A DNA stretch of 10,187 nucleotides from Alphaproteobacteria bacterium. Its GTDB lineage: Bacteria; Pseudomonadota; Alphaproteobacteria; Paracaedibacterales; CAIOTO01. Below, piece after piece: positions 6,802 through 10,187 of this stretch. The notes under the pieces were generated by a model. The model saw only the letters and a list, made by a program, of their open reading frames with translations, ran no database searches and had not been told where the DNA came from. The position numbers were made by a program, and so were the translations under genes. Every line of letters starts with the position of its first letter. The stretch's first letter is position 1. Location of the stretch: contig JANRCF010000059.1 in NCBI GenBank assembly GCA_030727085.1, forward strand, positions 1-10,187, read 5' to 3'.

Positions 6802-7794
6802 ATGCTCGAACAACGCCTTAAAAATCACATAAACACATACGGAGCAGTCCCCGTTCGCGAATACCAAGACCTCGTTCTTTTCGATCCAACTGGCGGCTAT
6901 TACGCTAATGCACAGGTCATTGGGCGCCAAGGTGATTTCATTACAAGCCCTGAAATCTCTCAGGTTTTCGGCGAAATCATCGCACTTAGTTTTATCAATC
7001 AATGGCATCAAATGGGCCGTCCAGATAAGGTTCTTTTGATTGAACTCGGGCCTGGGCGTGGCATATTTATGGCCGATATGATTCGCACATTCAAACAATT
7101 TGGCGATTTTTCGAAAACACTTACCATTTATTTAGTTGAGGTCTGCCCTGCCCTCATGCAACAGCAAAAAGATCTACTTGGTGACACAATAATACATGTA
7201 CCAACATTAACTGCTGCACCTGAATCAGATGTCACATTCATCATTGCCAATGAATTTTTTGATGCATTACCCGTTGAGCAATTCATATTTGATCCCCTTA
7301 CAAAAATACGCCAGACACGTCTAATTACGCACAACACAAAAGATGGTTGGCACTTCATACCTCACGCACCGCATGAACAAATCATTGAAACATCGGAAGC
7401 ATCACTAAACGTTGCAAGCGAAATCAAGCGGCGCCTTGTGCATGGCGAAGGCATGGCCATCATTATTGATTATGGTGATAACTGCGAACAGCGAACAGGC
7501 GACACCCTACAAGCAGTGCATAAGCATCAACGCGCATCAGTCTTTGATCACATGGGGCAAGCAGATCTCTCACACCATGTTGATTTCAAAGCACTTCAGC
7601 AGCTTATGGAGCCGCTAACGAGCACATTCATCACACAAGGTGAATTCCTTATTGAAAATGGAATTAACGAACGTACTGAATTTCTTGCACAAAAGCACAC
7701 TGATATGGCAGCTAATTTACGCACAGGGACAATACGACTAACAGCACCTTCTGCGATGGGTTCATTATTTAAAGTTCTTACAATTAAGCATTAA
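6802..7794 (+). CDS. NDUFAF7/MidA-family SAM-dependent methyltransferase
   Basis: This is a full-length (330 residue) member of the family once called DUF185. Human NDUFAF7 methylates an arginine of NDUFS2 early in respiratory complex I assembly; a parallel role on the bacterial NuoD subunit is inferred. Landmarks in order are GDFITSPEISQVFGE (44-58), the SAM-binding ELGPGRG (81-87), ANEFFDALPV (149-158), IIDYG (221-225), ADLSHHVDF (254-262) and the C-terminal MGSLFKVL (319-326). All appear intact. The start at ATG 6802 has only a poor ribosome-binding site, but the N-terminus matches the family's usual beginning. No complex I gene, nor the lgt and PgeF-type genes that often flank it in alphaproteobacteria, lies beside it here. 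Confidence 0.94.
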   Translation: MLEQRLKNHINTYGAVPVREYQDLVLFDPTGGYYANAQVIGRQGDFITSPEISQVFGEIIALSFINQWHQMGRPDKVLLIELGPGRGIFMADMIRTFKQFGDFSKTLTIYLVEVCPALMQQQKDLLGDTIIHVPTLTAAPESDVTFIIANEFFDALPVEQFIFDPLTKIRQTRLITHNTKDGWHFIPHAPHEQIIETSEASLNVASEIKRRLVHGEGMAIIIDYGDNCEQRTGDTLQAVHKHQRASVFDHMGQADLSHHVDFKALQQLMEPLTSTFITQGEFLIENGINERTEFLAQKHTDMAANLRTGTIRLTAPSAMGSLFKVLTIKH

Positions 7795-7878
7795 GTGTTC
7801 TTTTATATTTTCCAATGGTGAAAATTCAAAAATCACGGTATTCTAAAATGACCCTTAAAGTATTAGAAATCTTTTTAT

Positions 7879-8994
7879 ATGCCGCGCACACTTATTTGCA
7901 TGCTCACTCTCCTGCTATTTTCACTCTGCCCAACCTTTGCGGCTAACTTATCAGAGCCTATAAAGCAGCTCACCCAACAAATTGCACGACTCATCAAAAC
8001 AAAGAAAATCCCGGGCTGCGCCATTGCCATCGTTGAACAGGATAAAATTGTTTATATGAAGGCATTTGGTGTGCGAAAAATGGCAAGAGGAAAAAGGCGC
8101 GAACCTATTAATCTTGACACAGTCTTTCAGCTTGGGTCGATCTCAAAGCCTATTACAGCAACGCTCATCGCTATTTTGCAAAAGCGAGGAACACTGAATA
8201 TTGACCAGCCAGCCAGAGTGCACCTGCCTTGGATAAGCTCTAACACGACACCCCGTCATTTACTGAGTCACACCAGTGGTTATATTCGCACTGGCTGGAA
8301 TAATAAAATAGAGGCAAACACCCCACGCATCACACTTGTGCGTGACTTATCTGCGCACCCCCAAAGCATGCCTGGTGAAACATTTGACTATCACAATCTA
8401 GCTTTTAGTTTGCTTGAAGACATCCTCATGCATGCCACAAAATCCCCATTCGAGAATCTTTTGCAGCGCTATCTTTTCACGCCACTTGGGATGACAAGTA
8501 CAAGCTGTGGATATCGTCCCTTTGAACATAATCAAAATAAAGCGTGGCCACATCAAATTACTAAGAAAGGGGCACTTGTAGCAAGCTCGACTTTGTCGCA
8601 ATTTTACCATGCACATGTGCCATCCGCTGGCGGCATGAATGCCAATATTCGCGATATGGCTAATTTCTTATTATTGCAACTCAACGGACAAGCAAATTTA
8701 ATTGACGCAGAAGATCTAACGATTTTCCATACCCCTACAACAGCAACAAAAGATGCACTTGCATGGTTTAGGAATGAAGCTGCTGGCATAAAAGTAAACG
8801 CTTGGTATGGGCTAGGTTGGCGCATTGTTGATATTGACGATCGCCGCATCGTGTATCATGGTGGCTGGCTTAAAGGATTTAAGAATTTCATGGCATTTTT
8901 GCCTGATCGCAAAGTAGGAATCATTATTTTGCATAATAGCGAGGGTAACTTTTCAAAAAATGAAGCTATCCGATTTTTAAGAAAAATTGGTTAG
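7879..8994 (+). CDS. Exported serine hydrolase, class C beta-lactamase/peptidase S12 family
   Basis: A signal peptide (core about 5-17, likely cleavage after TFAA, 19-22) exports a 349-residue enzyme with the penicillin-binding fold. The nucleophile motif SxxK is S87-I-S-K90, and the second motif YxN is Y171-H-N173. The third motif is H327-G-G329, where AmpC-type beta-lactamases have KTG; HGG or HxG is common in D-aminopeptidases, D,D-carboxypeptidases and EstB-like esterases of this family. PSAGGMNANIRDMANF (248-263) is also typical. A cell-wall peptidase or esterase is therefore likelier than a true beta-lactamase; the substrate is not decided by sequence. It follows the methyltransferase after an 84-bp gap without a clear promoter, so the two may be co-transcribed. 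The ribosome-binding site is weak. Confidence 0.9.
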   Translation: MPRTLICMLTLLLFSLCPTFAANLSEPIKQLTQQIARLIKTKKIPGCAIAIVEQDKIVYMKAFGVRKMARGKRREPINLDTVFQLGSISKPITATLIAILQKRGTLNIDQPARVHLPWISSNTTPRHLLSHTSGYIRTGWNNKIEANTPRITLVRDLSAHPQSMPGETFDYHNLAFSLLEDILMHATKSPFENLLQRYLFTPLGMTSTSCGYRPFEHNQNKAWPHQITKKGALVASSTLSQFYHAHVPSAGGMNANIRDMANFLLLQLNGQANLIDAEDLTIFHTPTTATKDALAWFRNEAAGIKVNAWYGLGWRIVDIDDRRIVYHGGWLKGFKNFMAFLPDRKVGIIILHNSEGNFSKNEAIRFLRKIG

Positions 8995-9043
8995 ATTGTT
9001 GTTTGCTCGATTTTTTATAATTATCACCGCCCATACTTCGCGA

Positions 9044-9066
9044 ATCCTCGGACTTAATCCGAGGAT
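9044..9066. repeat. REP-like hairpin, perfect copy (pair 3, first unit)
   Basis: ATCCTCGGA (9044-9052) pairs perfectly with TCCGAGGAT (9058-9066) around the loop CTTAA. This is the best-preserved member of the family in the window. It has the CTTGA-type orientation. It lies between two convergent genes with no T-run on either side; RNA from both strands would fold, so it could act as a barrier to 3' exonucleases or a weak bidirectional terminator. Confidence 0.75.
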
Positions 9067-9129
9067 CTCTATAGTATATTGATGCAGCTTATCGCCACAC
9101 CCTACGTATTTTCCTTTGAAGCTTTATAG

Positions 9130-9152
9130 ATCTTCGGATCAAGCCCGAAGAT
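9130..9152. repeat. REP-like hairpin (pair 3, second unit)
   Basis: ATCTTCGG (9130-9137) pairs with CCGAAGAT (9145-9152); the loop segment is ATCAAGC. It differs from the first unit at 9044 by a compensated change in the stem (CTCGG to TTCGG with CCGAG to CCGAA). This means pairing has been kept while sequence drifted. Its TCAAG-type loop places it in inverse orientation to the unit at 9044. It ends ten bases from the mlaA stop codon. Confidence 0.75.
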
Positions 9153-9161
9153 AACAAGTTA

Positions 9162-10013
9162 CTACGTTGGCTTTAGCTCATTTTCTTTGCGACGATCATT
9201 TATCTTTTTCGCAAGTGCTTCCTGTTTTTGAAAAAAGACACTACGCATACCCACGTAAAAATCATTCGACATACGCTCAAGATCACGAAGTGGCCCAAGC
9301 ACTTGACGACGACGCTCAAGCGCTTCAAGGCCATAGATTGCTTGCAACACAAGCCATTGCTGTCTGTGATGATTGTGCGCGCGGTGCTTATTACGTGCAA
9401 CGTAGTAAAATGGATTGATATAGTAGTCGCCTGCTTTTCCAGCTGTATCACGGAATGATGATGGGCCTAACACTGGCAATACAAGATACGGACCTGTACC
9501 GACTCCCCACGTTGCAAATGTCTCATTCATCGTTGTTGTTGCTTTTGGCAATCCCATGCCATCTGCAGCATCGATCAAGCCAAAGATACCAATTGTTGTG
9601 TTAATTATAAAGCGTGCTGTCGTGCGACCTGCACGTTCACCTTCACCTTGCAATGTGTGGTTGATAGCCCCGACTGGCTCAAACGCATTGCCTACAACAT
9701 TGCGCACTGCCTCTTTTGCCGTATCATGCACCACGTCCTCATAAAGCGCTGCAATAGGCTTTAGAATCAAGCCATCGATAATACGGTTAAAACCAAATGT
9801 AATGCGGTTGATTGGTTCAAGCGGATCTGGTTCGTCTAAAACTTCATCATCATCGTCATCATCCATGATCTTCTTTGCAGAACTTGATTTTTCACTGGGC
9901 TCTTGCTTTTTCGTTTGTGTTGCGCCCTTTTCAGCATACACAAGCTCTGAAAAACATGCATGCGTTAAAAGAAAAGCACATATAATACGCATAGTGAGTA
10001 AAAATGGCGCCAT
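9162..10013 (-). CDS. mlaA: MlaA/VacJ-family outer-membrane phospholipid transport protein
   Basis: MlaA removes misplaced phospholipids from the outer leaflet of the outer membrane and passes them to the Mla pathway. Family marks are DPLEPINR with FN (63-76), LKPIAALYEDVV (84-95), FIINTTIGIFGLID (135-148), WGVGTGPYLVLPVLGPSS (169-186) and FRDTAG (187-192). The length of 283 residues is normal. The ATG at 10013 has AAGAGG about 15 bases upstream; the ATG at 9992 gives a tidier signal peptide (MRIICAFLL...) but has no ribosome-binding site. LTHAC is a poor lipobox, and cleavage after VYA (25-27) by signal peptidase I looks more likely, whereas E. coli MlaA is a lipoprotein. A run of six Asp (51-56) follows in a charged linker. 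No mlaBCDEF gene is adjacent. Confidence 0.94.
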   Translation of the reverse strand: MAPFLLTMRIICAFLLTHACFSELVYAEKGATQTKKQEPSEKSSSAKKIMDDDDDDEVLDEPDPLEPINRITFGFNRIIDGLILKPIAALYEDVVHDTAKEAVRNVVGNAFEPVGAINHTLQGEGERAGRTTARFIINTTIGIFGLIDAADGMGLPKATTTMNETFATWGVGTGPYLVLPVLGPSSFRDTAGKAGDYYINPFYYVARNKHRAHNHHRQQWLVLQAIYGLEALERRRQVLGPLRDLERMSNDFYVGMRSVFFQKQEALAKKINDRRKENELKPT

Positions 10014-10187
10014 ATAATTTTTATCAAACCTCTTATAATTTCATTAAAAGACTACAAGAATGTTTCATAAAATAAAAGAGATAATTGGTAAAATCTTATC
10101 TTTTTTGCGACACTAGACACTAAACGTGTGTCCTATACATACTGTAATTGCATCTTGAAGAGAGTTACTCCATCATTTGAGCACGAG
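10014..10187. other. Region upstream of mlaA, non-coding
   Basis: No supported gene lies in these 174 bases. It should contain the minus-strand promoter of mlaA. The best spacing I see is TTTACC and TATGAA 17 bases apart (about 10066-10094), each only a 4/6 match, so it is not called separately. A TATAAG at about 10031-10036 overlaps the ribosome-binding site and cannot be the -10 for the 10013 start. A tandem heptamer with an inverted partner lies at 10109-10132. The right end of the window has nothing recognisable. Confidence 0.5.
10109..10132. promoter_or_regulatory. Tandem GACACTA repeat with inverted GTGTC, upstream of mlaA
   Basis: GACACTA occurs twice in tandem (10109-10115 and 10116-10122), followed by the inverted arm GTGTC (10128-10132), which can pair with GACAC (10116-10120) across a seven-base loop. 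It lies about 100 bases upstream of the mlaA start, suitable for an operator or a leader hairpin. The same GACACTA(A) occurs in the motA leader at 2404-2411. Confidence 0.35.

Noticed and set aside
8970..8990. Hairpin at the end of the serine hydrolase gene (CC, wobble G, ATTTTT pairing with AAAAAT, T, GG)
   Set aside because: It is almost all A-T, lies inside the coding sequence, and the nearest T-run (about 9010) is too far away for an intrinsic terminator.
10028..10036. TATAAG as the -10 box of mlaA
   Set aside because: Transcription would begin inside or after the AAGAGG ribosome-binding site, and no -35 is present at the right distance.

Overview
The window reads as AT-rich chromosome of a Gram-negative, flagellated alphaproteobacterium. 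Four things support this: MotA/MotB stator genes, a full-length NDUFAF7/MidA-type methyltransferase (typical of alphaproteobacteria and mitochondria), an outer-membrane MlaA/VacJ protein, and intergenic hairpins of the form CCTnnGaTCAAGtCnnAGG, which resemble repeats I recall from other alphaproteobacterial spacers. The low GC and the lone secreted protein would suit a host-associated lineage such as Holosporales or its relatives, but that is inference. I see no tRNA, rRNA, CRISPR array or intact mobile element.

Layout. Positions 1-90 are non-coding; the first ~50 bases may be the tip of an insertion sequence lying to the left. 91-2399 (minus strand) is a motA-motB operon with a 2-nt gap. 2400-2718 is a divergent intergenic region with a good sigma70-type promoter facing right. 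2719-4311 is an orphan gene for a 530-residue exported protein of unknown function, closed by a clear rho-independent terminator. 4552-6692 is a three-gene polar amino acid ABC importer (binding lipoprotein, permease, ATPase) whose genes overlap by 8 nt at both junctions. 6802-7794 is the MidA-like methyltransferase. 7879-8994 is a secreted serine hydrolase of the class C beta-lactamase/peptidase S12 family. 9162-10013 (minus strand) is MlaA. 10014-10187 is the upstream region of mlaA.

The genes do not form one pathway: they are ordinary housekeeping modules (motility, nutrient import, respiratory-complex assembly, cell-wall hydrolysis, lipid asymmetry) around one unexplained exported protein. 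I found no convincing new defence or mobile system. The most interesting structure is a family of short hairpin repeats. They occur as inverted pairs, always with the CTTGA-loop unit first and the TCAAG-loop unit second, in three of the inter-operon gaps (4390-4448, 6735-6778, 9044-9152). Also worth attention are the uncharacterised exported protein, a binding protein that lacks the usual ligand-contacting Asp, a MotB with a very long repetitive linker, an MlaA without a clear lipobox, and an 8-mer TTAGTGTC shared by the motA and mlaA leaders.
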